From CAZXNF01 sp050741255 (lineage in GTDB: Bacteria > Pseudomonadota > Gammaproteobacteria > Burkholderiales > SG8-41), in contig JBOIEQ010000077.1 of assembly GCA_050741255.1 (NCBI GenBank), forward strand, positions 1 to 19,337: DNA of 19,337 nt, written 5' to 3'. The translations under genes were made by a program, and so were the position numbers. This document shows, piece after piece, positions 6,466-18,400 of the stretch. How positions within the stretch are numbered: position 1 is the first letter of the stretch; each line of letters starts with the position of its first letter. Below the pieces are notes generated by a model. That model was not told the DNA's origin. It was given only the letters and a program-made list of their open reading frames with translations, and searched no databases.

Positions 6466-9400
6466 GCGCCCCGTGCCCCCATTGATCGCATCGTTTCCGG
6501 CGCCGCCGATCAGCAGCTCGTTGCCGGCGCCCCCCGTCAGAGTGTCGTTGCCCGCGCCCGCCTGCAGGAGATTCGCCCCCGCGCTGTCGGTCAGGGTGTC
6601 GTTGCCCGCGCCCCCCTGCAGCAGATCGTTGCCGCGGTCGCCGTTCAGCGTGTCGTTGCCCTCGCCGCCCGCGAGGAAATCGTGGCCCGCGCCGCCAAAC
6701 AGGTCGTCGTTGCCGGCCTCGCCGTACAGCACGTCGTTGCCGCTGGACGCCCACAGGACGTCGTTGCCCGCCCCACCCTCGATCGTCACGTCGCCGTGGG
6801 CGTAGAGCGTGCTGGTGAGATCGACCACGTCGTTGCCGTCGCCGACCGCGATGCGTTCGATGCTATCGAGCCGGCCGCGTTTGGCATTGGCGTAGAAGGC
6901 ACTGTACTGGTCGTCGAGGAAGAGCGCGTCGTCGCTTGCCGTGCCGAGGAGCGTGTCGTAGCCCGCGCCGCCCAGGAAGACATCGAACGAGCGCTGCTTG
7001 CCGGCGATGGCGGCGGTACGGTTGGTGCCGGGGTTGCCGGGGCTGCCGACGTTCATGGCGATGAAGCCGCCGGTCCAGACCCCGTCGCGCGCGTACTGGA
7101 AGGTGTCGTTGCCCGCGCTGCCGGTCAGGCGGTCCGCCCCCGCCAGGCCGTCGAGCAGGTCGTCGCCCTCGCCCCCCAGCAGAGCATCGTTGCCGGGAGT
7201 GCCGATCAGCGTGACGCCGGAGGTCAGGCCCTGCACGGTGAGCCGGAAATCGTCGGTGGCGGCGCCCCCGCTCGTGTCCGTGGCGGTCAGCCGGACCAGC
7301 AGTTCGCCCGCATCGGCGGTCCCGGGCGTGCCCTCGAAAGTGCGCGCGGCGGCGTTGAAGGCCAGCCAGGCGGGCAGCATGCCGCCGGCGACGAGCGTCG
7401 CCGTATAAGACAGGCTGTCGCCCGCATCCGGGTCGGTGAAAGTGCCGGCGGCGAACTGGAAGCTGAAGCCAGTGCCGGCGACGGCGGACTGGTCCGCGAC
7501 GGGAGCCGCCAGCACGGGAGCGTCGTTCACATTGGCCACCGAGAGGTTGAAACTCCCGGTCGCCGTTGCGCCCGCCGCATCGGTGGCGGTGACCCGCAGG
7601 GTGAGGCTGCCCACGTCGCCATTAGCGGGCGTGCCCGCGAAGCTGCGGGTGACGGGGTTGAAGGTCAGCCATGCGGGCAGGCCCGCGCCGCTGCCAAGGG
7701 ATGCGCTATAGGCGAGCGTATCGCCCGCATCCACGTCGGCGAACGTCGCGGCCGGCAGCGTGAAGCTGAACGCGGCGTCCTCGGTGGCCGCCTGGTCGGC
7801 GATGGCGGTGGCCAGTACGGGCGCGTCGTTGACGTTCGTGACGGTGAGATCGAACGTATCGGCGGCGCTCGCGCCCGTGCCGTCGGTGGCGGTGACGCGC
7901 AGGCTCACGGTGCCGACCTGGGCGTTGCCGGGCGTGCCCTCGAACGTGCGGGTCGCCGCATTGAAGCCGAGCCAGCCCGGCAGCGCCGATCCATCCCCCA
8001 GCGTCGCCGCAACCGTCAGCATGTCGCCCGCGTCCACGTCGGCAAAGGCGCCGGCGGGAATCACGAACGCGAACGGCGCGTCTTCGGCGGTGGTTTGGTC
8101 GGCGAGCGGCGCGGCAACGGTAGGCGCGTCGTTGGTGTTGGCGACGCCAAGATCGAAGGTGTCGCTCGCACTGACACCCGCCCCGTCGGTCGCCGTGACC
8201 CGGACCGACAGCGTTCCCACGTCCGCGTTGACCGGCGTGCCGCTGAACGTCCGGCTGCCGGTATTGAAGGCCAGCCAGCCCGGCAGTGCGCTGCCGTCGG
8301 CCAAGGACGCGGCGTAGGCCAGCGTGTCGCCCGCATCGACATCCGTAAACGCACTGGCGGGGACGGTGAAGGAGAACGGGGCGTCCTCCGTCGCGGACTG
8401 GTCGGCGAGTGCGGTCGCCAGCACGGGGGCATCGTTGACGTTCGTCACCGTCAGGTCGAAGGTGTCCGACACCGCGGCGCCCGTACTGTCGGTCGCGGTG
8501 AGCTTGACGCCCAGACTGCCGACCTCCGCATTTGATGGCGTGCCGCTGAAGGCAAGGGTCGCGGCGTTGAAACTGAGCCACGCCGGCAAAGCACTGCCAT
8601 CCGCTCGCGTCGCGGCGTAAGTGAGTACATCGCCCGCATCCACGTCCGTGAAACTGCCGGCGGGCAGCGTGAAGGAGAACGCTGCGTCTTCCGTCGCCGA
8701 CTGGTCGGTGAGTGCGGTGGCGAGCGTGGGGGCGTCGTTGACGTTGGTCACCGTGAGGTCGAAGGTGTCCGAGGCGGTTAGGCCACCAGAATCGGTAGCG
8801 GTAACGCGCAGGCTCACGGTGCCGACCTCGGTGTTGCCGGGGGTGCCGGTGAAGGTGCGGGTGAGCGGATCGAAGGTCAGCCACGCGGGCACCGCGGCGC
8901 CGTCCGCCGACTGCGCGGTGTAGGTGAGGAGGTCGCCGGCGTCGGGGTCGGCGAATGCGTCTGCGGGCACCACGAACGTGAGCGCCGTATCCTCGCTTAC
9001 CGCTGCGTCCGGCAGCGGGTGGATGAGTTGCGGCGCCTCGTTCGCGCCAGGTTCGCCGGCGTGCGCCTCGAGGTAGGCGATATCCCAGATCGTGCCGTCG
9101 TTGAAGCGCACCTGCTCCACCTGCGAGGCCGCATCGACGAACCAGTGGCGCAGCGTGAGCGTATCCAGAGTGCCGGCGATGCCCAGTTGCAGGTCGTTGC
9201 CCACGCGGTACACCGTCACCTCGGCCGGCGCAACATCTCCGGCCATGGCCACCGCATCGACCTCGCCGGACTGCGTCGAGTAGTCCTCCACCGCGTCCTG
9301 CCCCGCGCCGCGTCCGAAGTGATACACGTCGCTGCCGCCGCCGCCCGCGAACACGTTGGCGGCGACGTTGCCGCGGAAGGCGTTGTCGAGCGCATTGCCG

Positions 9401-12400
9401 AAGCCGTCGATCGCCGTCGTTCCGGTCAGGGTGAGGTTTTCGAGGTTCGAGCCGAGCGCATAAGTGAAGTCCGCCAGCACCGTATCGACGCCGCCGCCGG
9501 CGCTTTCGATCACGGTATCCGCCGCGTCGATCACGTAGGTGTCATTGCCAGCGCCGCCGGTCAGCACGTTCGCGGCGGCGTTGCCCTCGATGCGGTTCGC
9601 GAGCGCGTTGCCGGTGCCATCGATCGCGGCCGTGCCGGTCAGTGTCAGATCCTCGACTTCGTCGGTCAATGCATAGGCGATCGACGATCGCACGAGGTCG
9701 TGGCCCCCCGCGAGTCCAGAAAAGGTGTACGCGGAGAAGGCCGTGGCAAATTCCCGCACCGTGTCGCCGGCCTCGTCCACCACATAGATGTCATCGCCCG
9801 ACCCGCCGAACATCAGGTCCGCGCCGGCGCCGCCGTCGAGCAGATCGTTGCCCGCATCGCCCAGCAGGACGTCGTCGCCGTCGCCGCCGAAGAGCGCGTC
9901 ATCGCCGTGGAGTCCGTCGAGTCGGTCGTCGCCCGCACCGCCGTCGAGCGTATCGTTACCCGCGAGCGTGTAGAACACCGTCTGGGCCGATAACGTATCG
10001 ATGCGCGTGTGCACCGCATCGCCCTGGAGACGATCGTTGCCGTCCCCCCCGGCCACCGTGTCATCGCCATCGCCGCCGTCCAGCCGATCATCGCCCGCGC
10101 CACCATCGAGCACGTCCGCGCCGGCGTCGCCCTGGATCCAGTCGGGGCCCGCGCCGCCGTCGAGAGTGTCGTCCCCCGCACCGCCGAACAGGTAGTCGCC
10201 ATGCTCGCCGCCCCGCAGCACGTCGGCGCCGTCACCGCCCTGCAGGTAGTCAGTGCCCGCGCCACCGTCGAGCGTGTCGTTGCCGTCGTCGCCGGACAGG
10301 TCATCCCCGCCGTCGCCCCCGTACACGGTGTCGTCACCGCCGCCGGCGCGCACACGCGTGCTGCCTGCGTCCGCCGACAGGGTGTCCGCGCCGTCCGTTC
10401 CGTCCACGCTCCGTTCGAGCCGCGACACGATCTGCGCGAAATCCCAGACCGTGCCGTCCGCGAACTCGAAGTACTGCACGCGGCCGAGCATGCCGTCCTT
10501 GACGATGATCTCGTCGATGTCGCCGCGAAATGTCGGCTGGTGATTGAGTTCCGAATACGGCTCGCCGCGCGTCACCAGATGCTGGCCGCCAGGCGGCGGG
10601 GCCGCGCCGTAGGCGTCGCCGGTGCCGGGGTTGTGGTAACCGATCACCAGGTCGGCCGCATCGTAGAAGCCGCCGTCATCCGCCGCCTGCGCGCGCCGAT
10701 AGCGGTCCGCCGCGCCGGTGCGCAGGGTCAGGCTGTCCGGCGTGATGCCGGCGCCGAAACGGATGCGGTTCGCGTCACCGAACTCGGGATGCGCCGTCGC
10801 ATCCGTCTCGAAGATCGTGACCGGCCAGCCGTCGCCGATGTTCACGACGTACGCATCGTTACCCTCGGCGCCCATCAGCCAGTCACCGCCGAGGCCGCCG
10901 TTGAAAAGGTCGTCTCCCGGGCCGCCATACAGCAGGTCGCGCCCGCCGCTGCCCTGCAGGATGTCGTTGCCGGGACCGCCGTCGAGCAGATCGCCGTAGG
11001 TTTCAAACCATTGCAGGCCGTGGCCGCCGAAGGTACGCGCGGGATCGGGCGCCCGTGCCGGGAAATCACCGGCGTCGCCGCCGATCAGCACGTCGTCGCC
11101 TTCACCGCCGTAGAGATCGTCCGCGCCCGCACCGCCATTGATGGTGTCGTTCGCGTTGCCGCCGAACAGGATATCGCGGCCGGGCGTGCCGGGATCGGCG
11201 CCCACCTGCGCGTCGATCGTCGCGCGATCCCACACCGTGCCGTCGGCAAAGCGCAGCGCGTCGAGACGATGACGTGCGTCGTCGTACCAGCCGAAAAATA
11301 CGGCGCGGTTGCCGGTGCCCTCGATCTCCACCACCAGGCGCGACCCGCTGCGGAACACCCGGATATCGTCCGGCGTGAGTCCGTCGCCCACGATCAACTG
11401 CTCGACGGCGGTATCGTACGGATCATCCACGGCCGCGCCGAATTCGCCCGATGCCATGGTCAGGAAGTAATTGTTGACGGGACCCGTGTCGTGAGGATCG
11501 TCCAGCACCAACTGGCGCACGGCATCGATGTCGAGCGCGAGACCGTCCGCATACTCGAAGCGCTGGACGGTGGGCGCCACCACCCAGCCGATCAGCCGCA
11601 GCGCATCACCGGTGTATTTCAGTTCGACAATGAGATCGCCACCTTCGACACTGAACGCGGTGTCCGCGGGCGTGACGCCGGCGGCGAACAGCACCCGGTT
11701 CGTGCCGGCGAGATCCTGCACCGTGTCCCGGCCGCCACCGGGCGCCAGCACGTAGGTTTCATCACCGGCGTTGTCGAAGAATGCGTCGTCTCCGCTGCCG
11801 CCGTCGTAGACGTCGTCCCCATCATCGCCATACAGCACATCCGCCCCGGCACCACCGCGCAGCACGTCGTGCCCGGCGCCGCCGAACAGCACGTCATTGC
11901 CGGTGCCGCCGTCCAGCGTGTCGTTGCCGGCGTCGCCGCTCACCTGATCGTCACCGCCCAGGGCGTCGATCCGGTCGTCGTAGCTAGTACCGAACAGGGT
12001 GTCGTTGCCTTCTGAAGGCACCAACAGGCGCGCAAGGAGTTCGGCCGTGCCCCATACGGTGCCGTCGTCGAACTGCACCTCTTCAATCAGGTAACGCGCA
12101 CCGAGGAACCATGAACCCAGGGTGAGCTTGTCCGCGGTGCCGGCTATGGCGAGGTCGAGTGCGTTCCCGTTACGCGTGACCAGCAACTGCGCGGGCGTGA
12201 CGCCGGGCCCGACCAGCACCCGGTCGCGGCTGCCCGCGCCGGCGGCGGGATCGTTGTCGCTGGCGAAGTCGGCGCCCATACCGCGCACGAGCACGTAAGT
12301 GTCGTCCCCACCTTGGCCCTGCAGCACGTCGTTGCCGGCGCCGCCGTCGAGGGTGTCATTGCCCGCGCCGCCGAACAGGCTGTCGGCGCCGGCGTCTCCC

Positions 12401-15400
12401 TTGAGCGTGTCGTTGCCGGCGTCCCCGTTCAGCGTGTCGTTGCCGAGATTCCCGAAGAGCGTGTCATCGCCCTCGAAGCCGTAAAGGAAATCGCTTCCCC
12501 CCAGACCGTCGATCGTGTCCGCACCGCGCGAACCGAAGATCGTGTCGCCGCCCGCGGTCGCCGCATTCAGGACCAGACGTGACTCCAGCGCGGCCGCGTC
12601 CCATACGGTGCCGTCGGCGAAGCTGAAGCGCTCGATGAAGGACCCGGCGCCGGCGAACCAGTCAGCCAGGATCAGCTGATCGGGGGCGCCGTTGATGTTG
12701 ACGAGCAGGTTGGCGGCGTTGCGGGTGACCCGCAGATCGGTGGTCAGGACATCGGTGTTAAAGCGGACTTCGTCGATCTCGCCCACGCCCGTGCCGCCGT
12801 CGGTGACGTACTCCTGCTCCGAGCCGCGCCCGAACGCGTAGCGGTCACTGCCCGGCCCGCCGTTGACGAAGTCGTAGCCCGGCCCGCCGTCGAGCTGGTC
12901 ATCACCCGCCCCGCCCGCGAGTTGGTCAAAGTCCGCGCCGCCGAACAGTTGATCCGCGCCGGCGCCGCCGTCCAGCGTGTCCTCACCCGCGCCTCCGATC
13001 AGGACATCGTCGCCACCCTTGCCGGACAACAGGTCGTTGCCGCCCAGTCCGTCGATCGTGTCGTTGCCCGAACCGCCGTCGAGCTGGTCGTTGCCCTCGG
13101 ACGCCACGGTGAAGCGCGCGACGATCGCCGCCGTATCCCAGACCGTGCCGTCATCGAAGCTGATGCGCTCGACCTGGTACGCCTCGTCCAGCCACCAGTT
13201 GAAGAGGGTGACCGTGCCGGTCGGAGACACCGGGTGGTAAAGCGCCACGACGAGATCGTTGCCGTCACGGCGGAGAAAGGTCTCCGCCGGCAGCACACCA
13301 CCGGTGATGGCGAGCGTATCGATATTGCCCGCGGTGGCGTCGTACTCGACGATCGTGTCCTCGTCCGTGCTCGGCCGCATGATGTACGTGTCGTTGCCCG
13401 TGCCGCCCTCCAGCACGTCGCGGGCCACGCCAAACTCCGCGCCGTATTCCCCGCCGTCAAGCGTGTCGTCGCCGCCCTCGCCGTACAGCCGGTCGCTGCC
13501 GGGGCCGCCGAGCAAAAGGTCGGCACCCAAGCCGCCGTACCCGTAATCGTTCTTCTCGTAGAGTTCGATCGTGTCGGCGCCCTCGCCGCCCACGATGCTG
13601 TCGTCCTCCGGGGTGCCGTAAAACGCGTGGCCCGGCGGTTCGATGAAGGTCGCACGCGCGGTGGCTTCAGCCAGCGTCCACACCACAGCGTCCTGGAACT
13701 CGAAGTGCAGCCCGCCCGTCACCGCGAGGTCGTAGATGCCGGACAGGGTGAAGGTCTGCCCGTCGAGCTGCAGCGACAGATCGTGGTAGTTGCGCTCCAG
13801 CGCCAGTTCCGTCGACGCGGCGTCCACAAAGCGCACCACATCGGCATCGGACGCCAGCGCCCCGTACTGGCTGAGCGTGTCGCCCCCTTCGCCCCGGCGC
13901 AGCAGATACACGTCATGGCCCGCGCCGCCCTGCAAATAGTCACCCTCGGCGCCGCCGTCCAGCGTATCGGCACCCGCGTCGCCGAGCAGGCTGTCCGCGT
14001 CCGCGCCACCGAGCAACACATCGTCGCCCGCGCCCCCCAGCAGGAGGTCGGACCCCGCGCCGCCGGCAAGGCTATCGTCGCCGCCGAACCCGTAGACGGT
14101 ATCCCGCCCGCCAAGCGCGTCGATGACGTCCGCGTCCTCCGTGCCGCGCAGCGCGTCGTCGCCTTCGCTCGGCGCGGGCGGCGGAAACATCGCGGTCACC
14201 GCGTCCGCGGTCCACACCGTGCCGTCCGCGAACTCGAAGCGCTCGACGCGGTAGGCCGCGCCGATGAACCAGGCGGCTACGGTCAGCCGGTCACCGGTGC
14301 CGTCGACGGTCAGCACCAGATCGTCCAGGGAACGCACGGCGGTGACTTGCGCCGGCGTCAGGCCACCCTCGAGCACCACGCGATCGATTACCCCCGCCGT
14401 GGCGTCGGGGTCGAACAGCACGTCCGCGCCCGCGCCCGGTCCGAAATGGTAAGTGTCGCCGCCCGCGCCGCCGCGCAGCACGTCCGCCCCGGCGCCCCCG
14501 GTCAGGCTGTCCGCGCCCGCGCCGCCTTCGAGCACGTCCGCGCCCGCGCCGCCGTCGAGCGTGTCGTCGCCGTCTTCGCCGTACAAGGCGTCATTCCCGT
14601 CGCCGCCATAGAGAGCATCGTTCTCCGTGCCGCCATAGAGCGTGTCGTCGCCGCTGCCGCCGTCGATGGTGTCGTGGCCTTCGTTGCCGTAAATGATGTC
14701 CTGTCCGGCGTAGCCGTGCATCGCATCATCCTGAAAGGTGCCGAACAGCACGTCGTCGCCTGCGGTGCCGTTCAGACCTTCCCCCGGGGGCGGCAGCGGA
14801 ATCGCGCGATCGAGGATCTCGGCGCTATCCCAGACGACGCCGGTGCCCATCGCAAAGCGGATCGTCTCGATGCGGTCCGCCTCGCCCAGCATCCAGTTGG
14901 CGAGCGTGAGTTGTTCGCCATCAGGCAGCGCGAGGTAGACGTTGGTGTCGTCGCGGGTCAGCGTGACTTCCTCGGGCGCAATGCCGAAGGCGAGCCACAC
15001 CGCGTCCTCGTTGCCGGCTGCCGGATCGGCATCGACCGCCACATCGTGGCCGTAACCACGGCCGAAGACGTAGGCGTCGTCGCCCGTACCACCTTCCAGC
15101 CGGTCGTCGCCCGTGCCACCGTCCAGCACATCGTTGCCGGCGCCGCCCCGCAGCGTGTCGTTGCCGGCGCCGCCCATGAGTACGTCGGCACCCGCGGTGC
15201 CGTTGATCACCAGGTCAGGTACGCCAAAGGCGGATCGGTCGATGAGCTGCTCGCCTGTCCACACCGTGCCGTCCGCGAACTCGAAGCGCTCGATGCGGTG
15301 GGCTTGGCCGTCGCCCCAGCCGAGAATCGTCAGCCGATCGGCGCCGCCGGCTAGCGTGATGTAAACATTGCGGTCGTCGCGCAGGATATCGAGTTCGGCG

Positions 15401-18400
15401 GGGATGACATCCGGACCGAATCGGACGGTATCGACGTTCGCGGGATCGGGGTCGTTCTCGAACAGCACGTCCTCGCCCGCGCCGCGACCGAACAGGTAAG
15501 TATCGCCGCCGCGCTCGCCCTGCAAAGTGTCATTGCCGGCGCCGCCGGCAAGCACGTCCGCGCCGTCACCGCCGAACAGCGTGTCGTCCCCCGCCCCGCC
15601 CGCGAGCGTGTCGTCGCCACCCTGCCCAACAATGCTGTCGTTGCCGCCCAGCCCGTCGATCGCGTCGGCGGCAGCACCTCCGCGGAGAAAGTCGCTGCCC
15701 TCGGTCGGGGTGCCCACCGGCGGCAGCATCAAGGTCGCGGCCAGGAGTTCGGGGTAACTCAACACCGTGCCGTCCTCGAACGCGAACTCGCCGACCACGC
15801 TGCCCGGATGGCCGCCCTCGAGCCCCGTCCACACCAACTCGATGCGGTCGCCGGCGTCGCCCACGTGCAGGAAGGCGCCGTCGAAGTGCAGCATCCCGGG
15901 CGTGATGCCCGTCCCCAACACGATGCGGTTGGGCGCGTACGGCGTGGCGCGGTCGATGAGCACGTCCTGCCCGTCGCCGAGGTTGAAGCGGTAGACGTCG
16001 TGATCGAACTGGCTGCCGCGCAGCAGATCGTTGCCGCGCCCGCCCTCGAAGGTGTTCGCGCCCGCGTCGTCGAGCAACTGATCGAAGCCATCGCCGCCCA
16101 GGAGCGTGTCGCGCCCGCCGCCGCCCACCAGGTAATCGTCGCCCGGGCCGCCGTCGAGCGTATCGTCGCCCTCGGCACCGTAGAGTTGGTCGCGGCGCTT
16201 GCCGCCGGCCAGGTAATCGTCGCCGAAGCGGCCGAGGATGCGGTCGTTGACGTCCGTGCCGAAGAAGGTATCGGCGCCGTCGCCGCCGAAGATCTCCAGG
16301 TTCGCCCGGTCGAGCAGGTCCGACGGCCCCCACACCGTGCCGTCGGCGAATTCGACGCGCTCGATCAAGTTGACGGTGTCCGCCTCGTCGATCGAGTTCG
16401 GGAGCGCGACATTGCCCGCGCTTGTGTACAGGATCAGCCGCCCGGTGCCCGCGTGCACACCGACGCTGACGGTGAGCGGCGTCACGCCCGCCGCCAGCAC
16501 CAAGCGGTCGAGGTTGGGGCTGGCGTCCGCGTCCTCGATGGTGTCTTCGCCCGCGCTCTGCAGGTAGGTGTCGCTGCCGGTGCCGCCGTCGAGGAAGTCA
16601 TCGCCGCCCGCTCCGTCGAGCGTGTCGGCCCCGTCCAGTCCGAAGATCACGTCCTTGCCCGCGCCGCCGGTCAGCACGTCCGGCCCCGGCGTGCCGGAGA
16701 GCACCCCGCCCAGGGACGGCACTTCGCTTGCTGCCGCGAGCATCTCGTCGAAGGCGAGTTCCGTGCCGTCGTCGAACACCACGCGCTCGATGCGGCTTTC
16801 GGGGTCGAGCACCGCCTGCGCGAGCAGGATGCCGCTCGCCCCGGCGTTCATCACCACCCGCAGGCTCTTGCCGTCCTGCTCGTAGGTCACGTCCCCGGGG
16901 TTGACGCCGCTCACTAGCAGCGTGTCGTTGCCCGCGGTATCGACGATGAGGTCCGCACCGTCGTCGCCCGCTTCACCCTGGAAATAAATGTAGGTGTCGT
17001 CGCCCGATCCCCCGCGCAGCAGGTCGTCGCCCGCGCCGCCGGTCAGCGTGTCGTCCCCATCCAGGCCGTTCAGCGTGTCGGCGCCGCGCCCGCCGTGAAC
17101 CTGGTCCGCACCGCCGGTGCCGGTCACCGCTACGTCGTCCGCCAAGGTGTGGTTCAGCAGTTCACGCAGGCTCATCGCGCTGCCGTCGGCGAACTCGAAC
17201 TGCGTGACGGCGCCGGTCAGCGCCTTGGCGATCGTGACGGTGTCCTCGGCGGTGTAATGCAGGAACAGCACGCCTGGCGCGGCGGCGGTCAGCCGCGCGG
17301 TGAGGCCGGCAGCGGCAACGCCCTCGCCAAAGCGAATGATGTTGCCGTTGTCTTCCTCGGTGATGCTGTCGGTGCCGTCGCCCGCGTTGAGTACGTAGGT
17401 GTCGCGGCCGGCGCCGCCCTTGAGGACATCATTGCCGGTGCCGCCCTCGAGTTGGTCGTCGCCCTCACCGCCTTCCAGGTTGTCCGCGCCCGAACCCCCT
17501 GCGAGCAGGTCGTCCCCGCCCAAACCGAACAGGCCGTCATCCCCCGCGCCGCCGTCGAGGCGGTCATTGCCATTCTGATTGGTCGCGACCCGCGCGTCGT
17601 CGCCGGCGATGTTGTCGTTGCCGTCACCGCCATAGATCTCGTCGTCACCCCCACCGCCGTTCAGGATGTCGTTGCCGGCGCCGCCGTCGATGAAGTCGTT
17701 GCCGTGGTAGTTGCCGGCGAGCGTGTGGTCATCCCCGGAAACCTCATCATCGCCGTCGCCACCGAACAGGATGTCCGCGCCGCCCTGCCCGAACAGGTGG
17801 TCGTTACCCGCGCCGCCGTCCAGGTAATCGTCGCCGTGCCAGATCCCGTCGAGATCGGACTGGTCGCCCTGCAGCTCGTCGTCGCCCTCTCCCCCGTAGA
17901 GCGTGTCGGCGCCGCCCTGTCCGTAGAGGAAATCGTCGCCTTCTTCGCCGTCCAGGAAGTCGTTGCCGTGATCGGTGAAGGCCACCGAGTTGAACTGGCC
18001 CTCTTCAAAGGTCGAAGCGTCCCCCCACAGGATGTCCCCGCCTGTGCCGCCGAAGAGCGTGTCGGCGCCGCCGTCTCCGGAGGCGTGATCCTCGCCCTCG
18101 CCGCCGAGGACCAGGTCATCGCCGCCGCCGGCCCAGATGCGGTCATCCCCAGCCCCGCCGTCGAGCACATCCCCGCCATCCACACCGCCCGGCTGGAGTT
18201 GGCCGATGAAACCCGTCAGGTAGTAACCGCCGCCTTCGTTGTGGCTGATGACCCAGCCCTGGCCGGCGGCATCGAGGATCGTGCCCGCTTGTGTGCCGCC
18301 GTGACCCTCCGCCTCCAGGTTGAGATCGCCGAACAGGAAGTCGTTGCCCTCACCGCCTTCGATTACGTCGTCGCCCGCGCCGCCTGAGGCGACGTCGTTG

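Noticed and set aside
4492..8535. A 1,347-codon open frame on the plus strand, antisense to hlyD and the RTX C-terminal half, plus further antisense frames (9019-9993, 10009-12015, 12922-15354, 15808-16917, 17095-18387).
   Set aside because: They mirror strongly biased sense codons. hlyD and the RTX gene happen to be in the same frame, which lets one antisense frame run across both. The translations are low-complexity (V-V-A-R-A-A, R-R-R) without domains, and the sense proteins are unmistakable.
9700..10400. Short regularly spaced nucleotide repeats resembling a CRISPR array or minisatellite.
   Set aside because: They are the coding repeats of GGxGxDxLxG nonapeptides; spacing is 27 nt in frame, with no unique spacers of constant length and no cas genes.
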